NCBI GenBank assembly: GCA_035441325.1
Contig: DAOROA010000023.1
Location: 1-64,000 of the forward strand
Direction: 5' to 3'
Source of the DNA: Competibacter_A sp002352125
GTDB taxonomy: Bacteria > Pseudomonadota > Gammaproteobacteria > Competibacterales > Competibacteraceae
DNA: 64,000 nucleotides
Every line of letters begins with the position of its first letter. Position 1 is the stretch's first letter. Shown here one piece after another: positions 18,288 to 28,156 of this stretch. The translations under genes and the position numbers were made by a program. A model generated the notes under the pieces. That model had not been told where the DNA came from. It worked only from the letters and a program-made list of their open reading frames with translations, and did not search any database.

Positions 18288-18530
18288 CTAGGCTTTCTTC
18301 AACACTTGCACCACGTACAGCAGGACCACGGCACCCACCGTGGCGGTGATGAGATGGCCGATCAAGCCCACCGCCGCAAAACCGGCCAACCGGAACAAAA
18401 AACCGCCGACAAAGGCACCGATCACGCCGATCACCAGATTGCCCACCAACCCCATACTACTACCGCGCATAAAGTTGGTCGCAATCCAACCCGCCACCAA
18501 GCCGATCAACAGGAAACCAATCAATTCCAT
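18288..18530 (-). CDS. GlsB/YeaQ/YmgE family stress-response membrane protein
   Basis: This 80-residue protein has three hydrophobic helices and the glycine-rich signature GLVAGWIATNFMRGSSMGLVGN and GVIGAFVGGFLF of the transglycosylase-associated (YeaQ/YmgE) family. Members are small, stress-induced inner-membrane proteins without a proven biochemical activity. It precedes the Kef-like antiporter by 25 bp on the same strand and is probably in its transcript. Confidence 0.9.
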   Translation of the reverse strand: MELIGFLLIGLVAGWIATNFMRGSSMGLVGNLVIGVIGAFVGGFLFRLAGFAAVGLIGHLITATVGAVVLLYVVQVLKKA

Positions 18531-18688
18531 CGCCGTTCACCTACTCGCATCGTTTATGGTTCGCCGATCATAATCAATCTCGACCCCTGGCGGGAACGAA
18601 TCCGGCGCACAACTTTCGGCAAGACGGGGCTGGACATCTGCCGATTCCACGATATAAAGCGAATGATCGATACCGAGGTAGCTCCACG

Positions 18689-19144
18689 ATGCGCACGATT
18701 TCGTTGATTTTCGGCCTCTTCCTGTCCAGCACCACAATATTGGCCTCCGATTTTTCCAGCTATGCCTTCGTCGAGGACGACAGCACGCTACGGATCGGCC
18801 ACCAAACCGTGCGGCTGTACGGCATCATCATCCCGGTTTTCGATCAAGGTTGCGCCAGCACCGTCCATCCGGTCGAATGCGGCCCGCGCGAGGCGGTATT
18901 GGCTCTAAAATCCAAGGTCGGCTCCAACTTCGTTCACTGCGACATCAAGGAACACAAGCCGGATGGCAGCGTGCTAGCCACTTGCACCGCCAACGACCAG
19001 GATCTGGCCGCTTGGCTCATCCAGCAAGGCTGGGCCACTGCCGCGCCCAACGCCCCACCCGAATACGCCGTACTGGAAAAGATTGCCCGCCAGCGAGGCA
19101 TCGGAATGTGGGCCATTCCACCGGGTGGCTGGCCGGGGCGCTAA
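18689..19144 (+). CDS. Secreted thermonuclease-like (SNase fold) protein
   Basis: The 151-residue protein carries a signal peptide (MRTISLIFGLFLSSTTILAS). The SNase-like pattern follows: an OB-fold start at LRIGHQTVRLYGIIIP, a middle strand VLATCTANDQDLAAWLIQQGWA and an ending RGIGMWA. The catalytic Asp/Arg/Glu set of staphylococcal nuclease is not clearly conserved: the usual GIDAPE is GIIIPV here. It may therefore bind nucleic acid without cutting it, or have another role. The family call is good; the activity is doubtful. Confidence 0.75.
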   Translation: MRTISLIFGLFLSSTTILASDFSSYAFVEDDSTLRIGHQTVRLYGIIIPVFDQGCASTVHPVECGPREAVLALKSKVGSNFVHCDIKEHKPDGSVLATCTANDQDLAAWLIQQGWATAAPNAPPEYAVLEKIARQRGIGMWAIPPGGWPGR

Positions 19145-19219
19145 GCTCCACTCTTCCCTCGATCTCCCTCCCGGTCCGGCGGCCGCTGGCACTACATCGA
19201 CCGGCCGGTTTACCGGCAA

Positions 19220-21358
19220 TCACCCATCGCCATCGCCCGCACGCAGTTCGCGAAGCATCGCGGTCATTTCGGCCGTGGGCAAAGGCCGGCTCAAGTAATA
19301 GCCCTGGATTTCGTTGCAGTGCTTGGATTCGAGAAAGCGCAGTTGGGCCTCGTTCTCCACGCCTTCGGCGATGACCCGCAGCCCCATGCTTCCAGCCATC
19401 GCGATCACCGCCGTAGCGATGGCGGCATCGTTGGGTTGGGAATTCACGTCGCGCACGAACACTTTGTCGATCTTGAGCCGATCCAGCGGCAACTGTTTGA
19501 GGCGGCTCAAACTCGAATAGCCGGTGCCAAAATCGTCGATGGCCAGTTGTACCCCCAGACTCTTGAGGGTCCGGAGCGTATGCAACGCCCCTTCCGGATC
19601 TTTCATCAACAGGCTTTCGGTGATTTCGAGTTCCAGAACCTCCGGTTCGAGACCTGTTTCCGTCAAAATCTGCGCCACCAGTCCCGTGAAACCGGGCTGC
19701 ACGAACTGTAGCACCGAAATGTTGACCGCTATCCGCTCCAGGCCGATCCCGGCCACCCGCCAAGCCTTGGCTTGCCGACACGCGGCGCGCAACACCCATT
19801 CGCCGATGGGAACGATAAGTCCGGTTTCCTCGGCCAGCGGGATCAGCTCGGCGGGGGATACCGTGCCCAGCAGTTCGTTCGTCCAGCGCACCAAAGCTTC
19901 GACGCCGCAGATGCAGCTCCTCGGCAGGTCAAGCTGGGGCTGGTAATGCAAGCTGAGCTCGTTGCGCTCGATGGCTTTGCGCAACTGATTTTCCATCGTC
20001 AAGCGCTTGATCGCGGCTTCGTTCAAGGTGGCATCGTAGAACCGGTAGAGATTCCGGCCTTGGCGCTTGGCGAGATACATGGCCATATCGGCATTTTTTA
20101 GCAGCGTTTCCGCGTCCTCTCCATCTTTGGGAAACACGGCGATGCCGATGCTGGGCGTGACGAAGACTTCGTGACCACCGAGGTTAAGCGGTTGCGACAG
20201 ATTCGCCTGAATTCGTTCGGCGACGATCGCGGCATCTTCGCTGCGCTTAATCTCGGGGAGTAACAGGGTAAACTCGTCGCCGCCCAGCCGGGCAACGCTC
20301 TCATCCTGCTCGTCTATTTCGCCCCGCGACACGGAATCGCTGGAACGAACGCTCACTTTCAGCCGCTCGGCCGCCGCTTGGAGCAGCAGATCGCCTACGC
20401 CGTGGCCCAGCGTGTCGTTGATGCGTTTGAAATTATCCAAATCCAGGAACAGCAGCGCGAGTTGGCGACCGTAACGCTTGGCCAGCTTGAGCGCCGCACC
20501 GAGACGATCCTTGAACAGCGCACGGTTGGGTAGCCCCGTGAGACTGTCGATGAAAGCCAACTGCCGAACCCGCTCTTCGGCTTGATGCAGCTCGGTAATA
20601 TCCTGCAAGGTGCCGTACAAGCGAGCGGGACAGCCGGACGCATCGAGAACGGCTTCGATTTGTTGCCGGACGTAACATTCGTTGCCACCAACATCTACCA
20701 GCCGGTGGCTGATTCCTCCCGATACCATGCCCTCCCGGCTCGCCGTGAACCAGTTGCTCACCTGGGCTCTATCCCTTTCGTGGACGCGATTGATGAGAAC
20801 CTGGAACGGCACGTTGGGCATTCGAGGATCGAGCCCAACGATTTCGCACACTTCCCGCGAGAGGTGCAGATAATCCTGACCCCGACTCCAATCCCAGCTC
20901 CCCAACCGCGCGATGCGCTGGGCGGTGGCCAACCGGCGCTCGCTCTCGTGCAAGCTGACCATCGTGGCGCTGCCCCGCAACAGATACCGGACCCGATATT
21001 CGAGCAACGTAAAGTTGATGGGTTTGGTGATGAAGTCGGTCGCGCCAGCCATGAACGCTTGATTGATGGACTCGTAATCGTCCAGGCCAGTCACCATCAG
21101 GATCGGTATTTGTGCTCCACCGGATCGCTGGCGCAGCTCCTTGCAGGTGGCAAACCCATCCATCTCGGGCATCATCACATCCAGCGCGATGAGATCGGGA
21201 CGAAGTTGCTCGAAAACGTCGAGCGCCTGCCGACCGTTCTCGGCTTGTTCGATGCGAAAGCCGGCCTGCTCTAAAGCTTCGCCCATCAAAAAGCGGGTGG
21301 CGAAATCGTCGTCCACCACTAAAATCCTAGCTGGCGCGGAAACGGTATCGGTGGTCAT
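19220..21358 (-). CDS. Response regulator with REC-PAS-GGDEF-EAL domains
   Basis: This 712-residue cytoplasmic protein has a receiver domain (about residues 12-125, phospho-acceptor in LIALDVMMPEMDG), a PAS domain (about 160-265), a GGDEF domain (RLGGDEFTLLLPE near 361) and an EAL domain (CGVEALVRW near 487, with LELEITESLL, DDFGTGYSSL, KIDKVFV and EGVEN). Both catalytic signatures are intact, so it may both make and degrade c-di-GMP, with the receiver setting the balance. It lies 195 bp downstream of a hybrid kinase on the same strand, a plausible phosphodonor through that kinase's HPt domain. Confidence 0.95.
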   Translation of the reverse strand: MTTDTVSAPARILVVDDDFATRFLMGEALEQAGFRIEQAENGRQALDVFEQLRPDLIALDVMMPEMDGFATCKELRQRSGGAQIPILMVTGLDDYESINQAFMAGATDFITKPINFTLLEYRVRYLLRGSATMVSLHESERRLATAQRIARLGSWDWSRGQDYLHLSREVCEIVGLDPRMPNVPFQVLINRVHERDRAQVSNWFTASREGMVSGGISHRLVDVGGNECYVRQQIEAVLDASGCPARLYGTLQDITELHQAEERVRQLAFIDSLTGLPNRALFKDRLGAALKLAKRYGRQLALLFLDLDNFKRINDTLGHGVGDLLLQAAAERLKVSVRSSDSVSRGEIDEQDESVARLGGDEFTLLLPEIKRSEDAAIVAERIQANLSQPLNLGGHEVFVTPSIGIAVFPKDGEDAETLLKNADMAMYLAKRQGRNLYRFYDATLNEAAIKRLTMENQLRKAIERNELSLHYQPQLDLPRSCICGVEALVRWTNELLGTVSPAELIPLAEETGLIVPIGEWVLRAACRQAKAWRVAGIGLERIAVNISVLQFVQPGFTGLVAQILTETGLEPEVLELEITESLLMKDPEGALHTLRTLKSLGVQLAIDDFGTGYSSLSRLKQLPLDRLKIDKVFVRDVNSQPNDAAIATAVIAMAGSMGLRVIAEGVENEAQLRFLESKHCNEIQGYYLSRPLPTAEMTAMLRELRAGDGDG

Positions 21359-21553
21359 TTACAGTTCCATTTGAGTCGAATGCGATTGAATAACGGAGCG
21401 CGGCCTCGACTCTAGCCCGCTCAACGCGATACCGAATCGAATGGGCAAAAGTATAATTTTCGATACTCGGTAATCGCGCATCGTTCGAGAAACCGCACGA
21501 AAACGCTTCTCTCCCAACAAAGAGTAGCCGGAGGCGCGATTTTTCTCGACGAG

Positions 21554-24500
21554 TTAACCTCTCGCTTCTTTTTCCATCTCCGCGATTAGCGCCTCTCGCG
21601 CTCGCGCGTAGTGGTTATTTGCAGTCTGTAGTAGGGCATCGATATCCTTCAAGTTCCGGTCCCGCCCTCGTTGCTCCAATTCTTTGCACACGGCTGCCAA
21701 TTGCGTTGCGCCCAAATTGGCGCTGCTCGATTTGAAAGCGTGAGCCGCCTGTCGCAAAGCCTCGCCGTCCTCAGCGGCAACTGCCTCTCCCAACTGCTGA
21801 AGCAAGGCCGGCGAGCTGTCCAGGTAGAGGCCGATTATCTTGCCCAGCACGCTGGGCTGACCGGATCGCTGCAAGGTACGAATTTGGGCCAGAGCGCGTT
21901 CGTCCAACGGCGAACCGGCTGGATCCGGCGGCGTCCCGGTGGGCGGCTGGGGTGGCGCCGATGCAGCGGACGCATCGGGGAGAGCCGAGGGAGCGGCTTC
22001 CTCGATGGTGGGCAACCAACGCTCCAGCACGGCCACCAGATGCCCCTGCTCGAACGGCTTGCTCAAATAATCGTCCATCCCCGCCGCCCGGCACCGCTCC
22101 CGTACGCCTTTCATCACGTCGGCGGTCAGCGCGACGATCGGCGTCCGCCGGCCGCCGGCGGCACTTTCCTGTTGTCGCCAGGCCGCCGTGGCGGCAAAAC
22201 CATCCAGTACCGGCATTTGGCAGTCCATCAGCACCAAGTCGAAGGGTTCGCGCGCCAAGGCCGCCAACGCCGCGCGCCCGTCATCGACCAGTTCTGTCCG
22301 GCAACCTATGTTCTGGAGCATGGCGAGCACGACTTCCTGGTTGACCGGGTTATCCTCCGCCACCAACACCCGGCTGTCGAAGCGCGGCGATTTTCCGAGC
22401 ATCGAGGATCGGCGGCTCGCCGGTTCCACCGTCTCCGCAGGCCGCGCGAGCCGGCACAGGGTGTCGTGGAGTTCGGCTTGGCGCACGGGCTTGGGCAAGC
22501 AGCGATTGATCCCGGCGGCGGCGGCTCGGTGACCACCATCACTCGGGTCGCTCGACGTGAGCATCAAAAGCCGCAGCATGCGCAGGTCCGGGTCGGCGCG
22601 AATCTGGCGAGCGAGCTCCACGCCGTCCATCTCGGGCATGTGCCAGTCGAGGATGGCAAGCTCGTAAGCCGCGCCTGCCCGGACGGCCTGGCGCAGCATG
22701 GCGAGCGCTTCGACTCCATTCGCCGCGCCGGTCTCGCGCATTCCCCATGCGCTCAATTGGTGGTGCAAAATTTCGCGGTTGGTGGCGTTGTCGTCCACCA
22801 CTAACACCCGCACGCCTCGTAGATCGGTGCGGGGCGATCCACCCGGACGCGATACCGCCTCGGCGCGGGCCAGATCGAGCGTGAACCAAAAAGTCGAACC
22901 GACGCCCGGTGCACTCTCGACCCCCATTTCGCCGCCCATCAACTCCACGAGCCGTTTGGAGATGGCTAGCCCGAGCCCTGTTCCGCCGAAACGGCGGGTG
23001 GTGGAACCGTCCCCCTGGGTAAACGATTTGAAGATTTTGGCTCGATCCGCCGGTTGAATTCCGATCCCCGTGTCGCGCACCGCCACCCGCAATCGCACTG
23101 CTTGCTCGCCTCGCTCCAGCAACCGCAGCCGGATCACCACTTCGCCCTGCTCGGTGAACTTGATGGCGTTGCCCGCTAAGTTCATCAGAATCTGCCGCAA
23201 CCGGGTCGGGTCGCCGCACAGTGCGGCCGGCAGATTCTCAGGCAGATCGACCGCCAGCTCCAGACCCTTGCTGTGCGCCCGCCCGGCCAACAGCGCGGCG
23301 GTTTCCTCGACGAGTTCCCTCAGGTTGAAGGCCACGCTTTCCAGCTCCAGGCGGCCCGCTTCGATCTTCGAGAAATCCAGCACATCGTTGATGACCGCCA
23401 GCAACGCTTGACCCGAGTGCAAAATGATGTCGACGAACCGTCGCTGCTGGGCGTTCAACCCCGACCCCCGCAACAATTCCGCCATGCCCAGAACACCGTT
23501 CATCGGGGTACGGATCTCGTGGCTCATGGTGGCCAGGAACTGCGACTTGGCGAGATTCGCCGATTCGGCTACCGCCTTGGATTCGGCCAACTCCCGGTTG
23601 CGTTTGACCAGGCGTTCGGTCAGCGTTTCTAGCACCCGGACTATGGCGGCAATTTCGTCCTGGTTTGCGGTCGAAATGGGCTCGCCGGTCACTTCGACGG
23701 CAGTTCGCTCGGCTTGCGCGCGCAGCCGGCGCAAGGGCCGCATGACGAAGCGCAAGGTCAGAATTCCGAGCAGGACACTTCCCGCCAGAATCAGGGCCGC
23801 ATAGGCCGCCGAAAGCTGTAAATCTTGATCTAGCAACCGGTAAGCCGAGGCGCTGTCGAGTTGAATCAGGATCACGAAAGCCTGATCGACGAGGAGTATC
23901 GGCAGGAAGACACGGGTCTTGCGCGAAGCGACATCTTCGCGGTAGATAGGTATTTTCTTCTGAAAAGCCTCGATCATGGCCTGGGAATCCGGATCGAAGA
24001 GCAGCGCGGGGTCCGAAGCCACTCCCTGACCGGAGCGCAACAGCAGCGCGAGATCTGCGTTGACCTCGCGTCTCAAGGACTTGATAAAGCTTTCGTTGAG
24101 GTACAAACCAACGCTCAGCGTGCCGACGATCTTGCCTTCGGTCCGCAAAGGCTCGATAGCGCGAACCTCGACACCTCGCGCACTGAGCGCGCTGACCAGC
24201 AAACTGTCGCCGGCCAAGGCTTCGTACACCCCCCACCCCGTGGCGCGATCCCCCCGGCGCATCGGGTCGTGGGCTCGATAGACCACGATTTCCTTATCGT
24301 CGGTGACTTCCAAAAGCGCCGCCTCGGAGATGCCTTGGAGTCGGTCAAAAAGCGCCGCAACCGTCGCGGTGCGATCCGGCTCCTGGCGGGCAAGCCCGGC
24401 CGATAGCTCGCTATTGGCCGCCAAGAGTCGCGCTATTTGCTGGAGATGCACGCTTTGTTGGGCGATCAATCGCTCGATGACCCGGCCGATCGTGTCGATC

Positions 24501-24634
24501 TTGTCGATCTCGCGTGCGCGTATCGTAGCGCCCAGCAGATCGCTCGATATCCGATAGGCAACGCCTTGCGAGAGCGTCGCCAGCAAAGCAAATACCAAAA
24601 CCAGCGCCATGTTGGTGTCGAGGCGGAACTTCAT
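21554..24634 (-). CDS. Hybrid sensor histidine kinase (Cache-like sensor, HAMP, HisKA, HATPase, REC, REC, HPt)
   Basis: The 1026-residue inner-membrane protein has TM1 at about residues 8-28, a large periplasmic sensor domain (about 30-270) resembling a double-Cache/CHASE4 fold, TM2 at about 275-297, then HAMP. HisKA carries FLATMSHEIRTPMNG, and the ATPase domain has FKSFTQGDGSTTRRFGGTGL. Two receiver domains (AILDWHMPEMDG and LVLMDCQMPVLDG) and a C-terminal HPt (RQAAHAFKSSSANLG) complete a full phosphorelay. It sits 67 bp after a periplasmic binding-protein gene and before a REC-GGDEF-EAL gene, suggesting a ligand to c-di-GMP pathway. Confidence 0.95.
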   Translation of the reverse strand: MKFRLDTNMALVLVFALLATLSQGVAYRISSDLLGATIRAREIDKIDTIGRVIERLIAQQSVHLQQIARLLAANSELSAGLARQEPDRTATVAALFDRLQGISEAALLEVTDDKEIVVYRAHDPMRRGDRATGWGVYEALAGDSLLVSALSARGVEVRAIEPLRTEGKIVGTLSVGLYLNESFIKSLRREVNADLALLLRSGQGVASDPALLFDPDSQAMIEAFQKKIPIYREDVASRKTRVFLPILLVDQAFVILIQLDSASAYRLLDQDLQLSAAYAALILAGSVLLGILTLRFVMRPLRRLRAQAERTAVEVTGEPISTANQDEIAAIVRVLETLTERLVKRNRELAESKAVAESANLAKSQFLATMSHEIRTPMNGVLGMAELLRGSGLNAQQRRFVDIILHSGQALLAVINDVLDFSKIEAGRLELESVAFNLRELVEETAALLAGRAHSKGLELAVDLPENLPAALCGDPTRLRQILMNLAGNAIKFTEQGEVVIRLRLLERGEQAVRLRVAVRDTGIGIQPADRAKIFKSFTQGDGSTTRRFGGTGLGLAISKRLVELMGGEMGVESAPGVGSTFWFTLDLARAEAVSRPGGSPRTDLRGVRVLVVDDNATNREILHHQLSAWGMRETGAANGVEALAMLRQAVRAGAAYELAILDWHMPEMDGVELARQIRADPDLRMLRLLMLTSSDPSDGGHRAAAAGINRCLPKPVRQAELHDTLCRLARPAETVEPASRRSSMLGKSPRFDSRVLVAEDNPVNQEVVLAMLQNIGCRTELVDDGRAALAALAREPFDLVLMDCQMPVLDGFAATAAWRQQESAAGGRRTPIVALTADVMKGVRERCRAAGMDDYLSKPFEQGHLVAVLERWLPTIEEAAPSALPDASAASAPPQPPTGTPPDPAGSPLDERALAQIRTLQRSGQPSVLGKIIGLYLDSSPALLQQLGEAVAAEDGEALRQAAHAFKSSSANLGATQLAAVCKELEQRGRDRNLKDIDALLQTANNHYARAREALIAEMEKEARG

Positions 24635-24701
24635 CGGCCAAGCACCCTTTCGCTCAAGATTCGATTCCCGCCGTAACGCGCGGCACGCCGGTCAAGCCCG
24701 G

Positions 24702-25532
24702 TCAGTTGCTGGAGACGGTGGGCAAAATGCCGTGTTCGCGCAAGATACGTTCGCCAGCGGGCGACCGGACAAATTCGAGAAATGCTTTACCCGCTGGCGT
24801 CAAGGCGTCGGGCTTGTAGATCAAGCCAAGTTCCAACCACGCTGGGTAGAGTCCTTTTTCCAGATTCTCCGCTGTCGGTTCGACGCCGTCGAGCGCCAGA
24901 TGAACGATCTTGCTGTTGCAGGCGCCGAGGGCTGATTGGTTGAGGACACCGAAGCTGGTCGGAAACCGATCCAGCAACGCGATCAGCTCTGGGTCGAGAT
25001 GCACGACCTTGACGTTCTCGCCGTATTCGATGTTCTCGAATGGCTTGATCACGCGGGTGATCGCTTGCCTGGATGCGTCGGTCGGCTCGCGCCCGATGGC
25101 CCGGATCGGACCGGAATCGCCACCCAGTTCGCGCCAATCGGTCAGCTTGCCGCTGTAGACATCCACGGCCTGCGCCGGCGTGATATTGCGTGCCGTGACA
25201 CCTGCTCCCGCCGCAAACACGACCGGATCGCGCCCGAGCGCAACGTAAACGATGCCTTTTTTGCGCTCGTCCTCCTTGAGCGGCCGGCCAACTCGCCCGA
25301 GGCTGGCCGTCCCCACCTCGACATCGCGCAGCGCGCCGGCGGTTCCGGTCGATGTCGGTATCGTCACGGTGTGCTGGTTCTGTCGTTGGTTGAATGCCTT
25401 GGCGAGTTGCGTCAGGACATACTCCGGGTTGCCGCTACCGGGAATGACCAATTCTTCGGCAAAGACGGCACCAGTCAACGTCAGCGCCGCCAGCCATGCG
25501 GCGATCAGGTGTCGAAGGCGAAAGAAGATCAT
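24702..25532 (-). CDS. PstS-like periplasmic substrate-binding protein
   Basis: This 276-residue protein has a signal peptide ending near TGAVFAEE and a phosphate/molybdate-type binding-protein fold: VIPGSGNPEYVLTQLAKAF, DVYSGKLTDWRELGGDSGPI and an ending AFLEFVRSPAGERILREHG. No pstC, pstA or pstB is nearby; instead the next gene on the strand is a hybrid kinase. It may therefore serve as a sensory binding protein for the kinase. The ligand is not certain: phosphate or another oxyanion is likely from the family alone. Confidence 0.82.
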   Translation of the reverse strand: MIFFRLRHLIAAWLAALTLTGAVFAEELVIPGSGNPEYVLTQLAKAFNQRQNQHTVTIPTSTGTAGALRDVEVGTASLGRVGRPLKEDERKKGIVYVALGRDPVVFAAGAGVTARNITPAQAVDVYSGKLTDWRELGGDSGPIRAIGREPTDASRQAITRVIKPFENIEYGENVKVVHLDPELIALLDRFPTSFGVLNQSALGACNSKIVHLALDGVEPTAENLEKGLYPAWLELGLIYKPDALTPAGKAFLEFVRSPAGERILREHGILPTVSSN

Positions 25533-25649
25533 GTGGGTTTTCCTCTAACTATTTGCGTCAGCAGCGGTAAGCAAGTGCCAATCGGCGTTCCGGGCCATGC
25601 GCTGACGTCGCTCGTAAGATTCCATTTTCTTCGGACTGGAACCGCCGCC

Positions 25650-26795
25650 TCAGTCCTCCAACAGCTTCCCGGCCTGACGGTAACTCAACGGTTCCGGACC
25701 GGCCACCTTGCAGAACTTCTGTCCCGGCCGAACCAGCCGTTCGGTCATGCGAGCGAACAGCAGACCGGCGGTTGCGGCACAAATCGGCGTCCGCGCCGCG
25801 CCGGGCGGTTCGCCGAGCGGGTCCACCAGCTCCGCCACCACCTCGCCGGAGGTTACCCAATCGCCCAACCGCTTGCGATAAACCAGCACGCCGGCGGCCG
25901 GCGCGGTCAACACATCAACCCCATCCAACGGCGTCGGCTCGCAACGCGGCTCCGGCAATGGCCCCGGATCGCCGGCAACGATGCCGCGCCGTTGCAGGAA
26001 ACGCAGCAATGCCGCCGCGTCGGCCGTCGCATAGTCGTCGTTCACGTCCGCCTGACCGCGCAGTTCAACCGTGGTCGCAAAACAGGCCAGCGGTATGGGT
26101 CCCTCCCCAGCCAACGATTCGCGCAATTTCCACCAAGGTCCGGCACAAGCTTCATCGAACGGGTTACCGCCCGGCTCTTCCTCCAGCAAAATTGCCGCCG
26201 CCCCCAGTTCCGCACCTAGCGCTACGGCCTCGTCGCGCTGCCGCTTGGATGCGTATAGATGTAACAGCGCTTCTCCGTCGCAATGCAAATCGAAAACGTA
26301 ATCGGCATCGATGGCCAAATTCAGCAACGCTGCCCTCAAGACATCAGCTTCTTTATTTAACGAATGATTTAATATAGTTACACACAATGCTTCGCGAATC
26401 AAGGCAACGTTCGCCGCCGGATCGGCGGTCAAACGCCCCCGTAACCGCTCCAGCGCGAGCGCCGCCAAATCGGGAAAGCTGCGATTGAAATTGCCGGTGC
26501 CCTCGTGATCGAACCGCCCCAACAGCCGCCCGTTCAAATGCTGGCTCAACCCGATAGGATTGGCGACCGGCACCACCACTACCTCGCCGGCGATCCGTCC
26601 TTCTGCTTGAGCTTGTTCCAGAGCGCACAGCAGATGTTGCGCTACCAGCAAACCCGGAATTTCGTCGGCGTGGATAGCAGCCTGGAAATACGCTTTGGGC
26701 CGCGCACCAAGCACGCCGTAACGATGGACCTGCAACATCCGTTTCGTGCCTGGTGCGGGCGACGGCAATTCGATTTGGATCGTGGTGGTCGGCAT
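25650..26795 (-). CDS. Succinylglutamate desuccinylase/aspartoacylase family zinc hydrolase
   Basis: The 381-residue protein belongs to the M14-like AstE/AspA family. The zinc-site motifs are YFQAAIHADEIPG (HxxE) and YVFDLHCDGEALLHLY (second His), and the C-terminal region contains a beta-barrel segment. The family includes amidases acting on N-acyl amino acids; the exact substrate cannot be read from sequence, and no ast operon is present. The start is the ATG at 26795, with GGGAA upstream; two further codons (TTG CTT) are open before it. It is divergent from pyrC. Confidence 0.83.
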   Translation of the reverse strand: MPTTTIQIELPSPAPGTKRMLQVHRYGVLGARPKAYFQAAIHADEIPGLLVAQHLLCALEQAQAEGRIAGEVVVVPVANPIGLSQHLNGRLLGRFDHEGTGNFNRSFPDLAALALERLRGRLTADPAANVALIREALCVTILNHSLNKEADVLRAALLNLAIDADYVFDLHCDGEALLHLYASKRQRDEAVALGAELGAAAILLEEEPGGNPFDEACAGPWWKLRESLAGEGPIPLACFATTVELRGQADVNDDYATADAAALLRFLQRRGIVAGDPGPLPEPRCEPTPLDGVDVLTAPAAGVLVYRKRLGDWVTSGEVVAELVDPLGEPPGAARTPICAATAGLLFARMTERLVRPGQKFCKVAGPEPLSYRQAGKLLED

Positions 26796-26909
26796 AAGCA
26801 AGATTCCCGCAAACGTGCGGATGGTGGATCAATCGAGAAGTTTATCAGGCCATCATTGGCGTTGCCCGAACGATCCTCTTGCGCGGCACGCTTGGCCTTC
26901 CTGGAAGCT

Positions 26910-26915
26910 TATAAT
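26910..26915 (+). promoter_or_regulatory. Likely -10 element of the pyrC promoter
   Basis: A perfect TATAAT lies 38 bp before the pyrC ATG. No good -35 hexamer stands at 17 bases; TTGGCC is at 12 and TTGCGC at 25. A short leader of about 30 bases is implied. Confidence 0.4.
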
Positions 26916-26953
26916 CCGTTACGGAATTATCCTCACACTCCCTGGGAACTCGC

Positions 26954-27988
26954 ATGGACATCCTCGTCCTCACCCGCCCCGACGACTGGCACCTGCACGT
27001 CCGCGACGATGCGGCCATGCGCGCGGTCGTGCCGCACAGCGCCAGCCAGTTCGCCCGCGCCATCATCATGCCTAATCTGCGACCGCCGGTGACCACCACC
27101 GAACGGGCACTCGCCTATCGAACTCGGATCCTGGAGGCAGTGCCAGCAGGATTGCCGTTTCAGCCGCTGATGACCCTGTATCTGACCGACAATACCCCGC
27201 CTGCCGAAATCGGCCGCGCCAAGAAATCGGGCCATGTTGTCGCCTGCAAGCTCTATCCTGCCGGCGCGACGACGAACTCCGATTCCGGCGTGACCGACGT
27301 TTACAATATCTACCCGGTATTGGAAGCGATGCAGCTGCATGCATTGCCGCTGCTGGTTCACGGCGAGGTTACCGATCCAGAAGTGGACCTATTCGACCGC
27401 GAGGCAGTTTTCATCGAACGGGTTCTGATTCCGCTGATTCGCGACTTCCCCGCCTTAAAGATCGTCTTGGAGCACATCACTACCCAAGATGCGGCGGACT
27501 TCGTGCGCGAGGCGCCGGCCACGGTCGCCGCCACGATTACTGCTCACCACCTGCTCTACAACCGCAACGCGATCTTCCAGGGCGGCGTCCGGCCGCATTA
27601 TTACTGCCTGCCGATTCTCAAGCGCGAACGCCATCGCCAGGCCTTGATCCAGGCCGCTATCAGCGGCAACCCCAAATACTTTCTCGGCACCGACAGCGCC
27701 CCGCATCCGCGCCATGACAAGGAAGCCGCTTGCGGCTGCGCTGGCTGTTACACCGCCTACGCTGCGCTGGAACTGTACGCCGAAGCGTTCGATTCGGCAG
27801 GATCGCTGGACAAACTGGAAGCTTTCGCCAGCTTTCACGGCGCGGATTTTTACGGCCTGCCGCGCAATACCGGATCCATTGCCCTGCTCCGCCAGCCGGT
27901 ACCGGTTCCCGACCGTTTTCCGTTCGGCGCAGATGAATTGATTCCCCTGCGGGCCGGGGATACTTTGCGCTGGCGGCTGGCAGATTGA
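26954..27988 (+). CDS. pyrC: Dihydroorotase
   Basis: PyrC cyclises carbamoyl-aspartate to dihydroorotate in pyrimidine synthesis. The 344-residue length equals the class II enzyme (E. coli 348). Metal ligands are visible: RPDDWHLHVRDD with His13 and His15, the carbamylated lysine in CKLYPAGATTNSD, LLVHGEV, LEHITT, and FLGTDSAPHPRHDKE with the catalytic Asp. It is a monocistronic gene, divergent from the AstE-like hydrolase. Confidence 0.97.
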   Translation: MDILVLTRPDDWHLHVRDDAAMRAVVPHSASQFARAIIMPNLRPPVTTTERALAYRTRILEAVPAGLPFQPLMTLYLTDNTPPAEIGRAKKSGHVVACKLYPAGATTNSDSGVTDVYNIYPVLEAMQLHALPLLVHGEVTDPEVDLFDREAVFIERVLIPLIRDFPALKIVLEHITTQDAADFVREAPATVAATITAHHLLYNRNAIFQGGVRPHYYCLPILKRERHRQALIQAAISGNPKYFLGTDSAPHPRHDKEAACGCAGCYTAYAALELYAEAFDSAGSLDKLEAFASFHGADFYGLPRNTGSIALLRQPVPVPDRFPFGADELIPLRAGDTLRWRLAD

Positions 27989-28156
27989 GCCTTTTACTCC
28001 TGTTCCTAGTTTTTTTCTCGCAAGTGGACGAAAGGTGCCGGTAGTGTGTTCACTCTAATTTTCGTTGCTACAGTAAACATCAAGAAAACGGGATAGCCGC
28101 CGAGATGAACGAAAAATCGGCATTCTGATCAAAGCCTTGAATTGAGGAGCATCACA

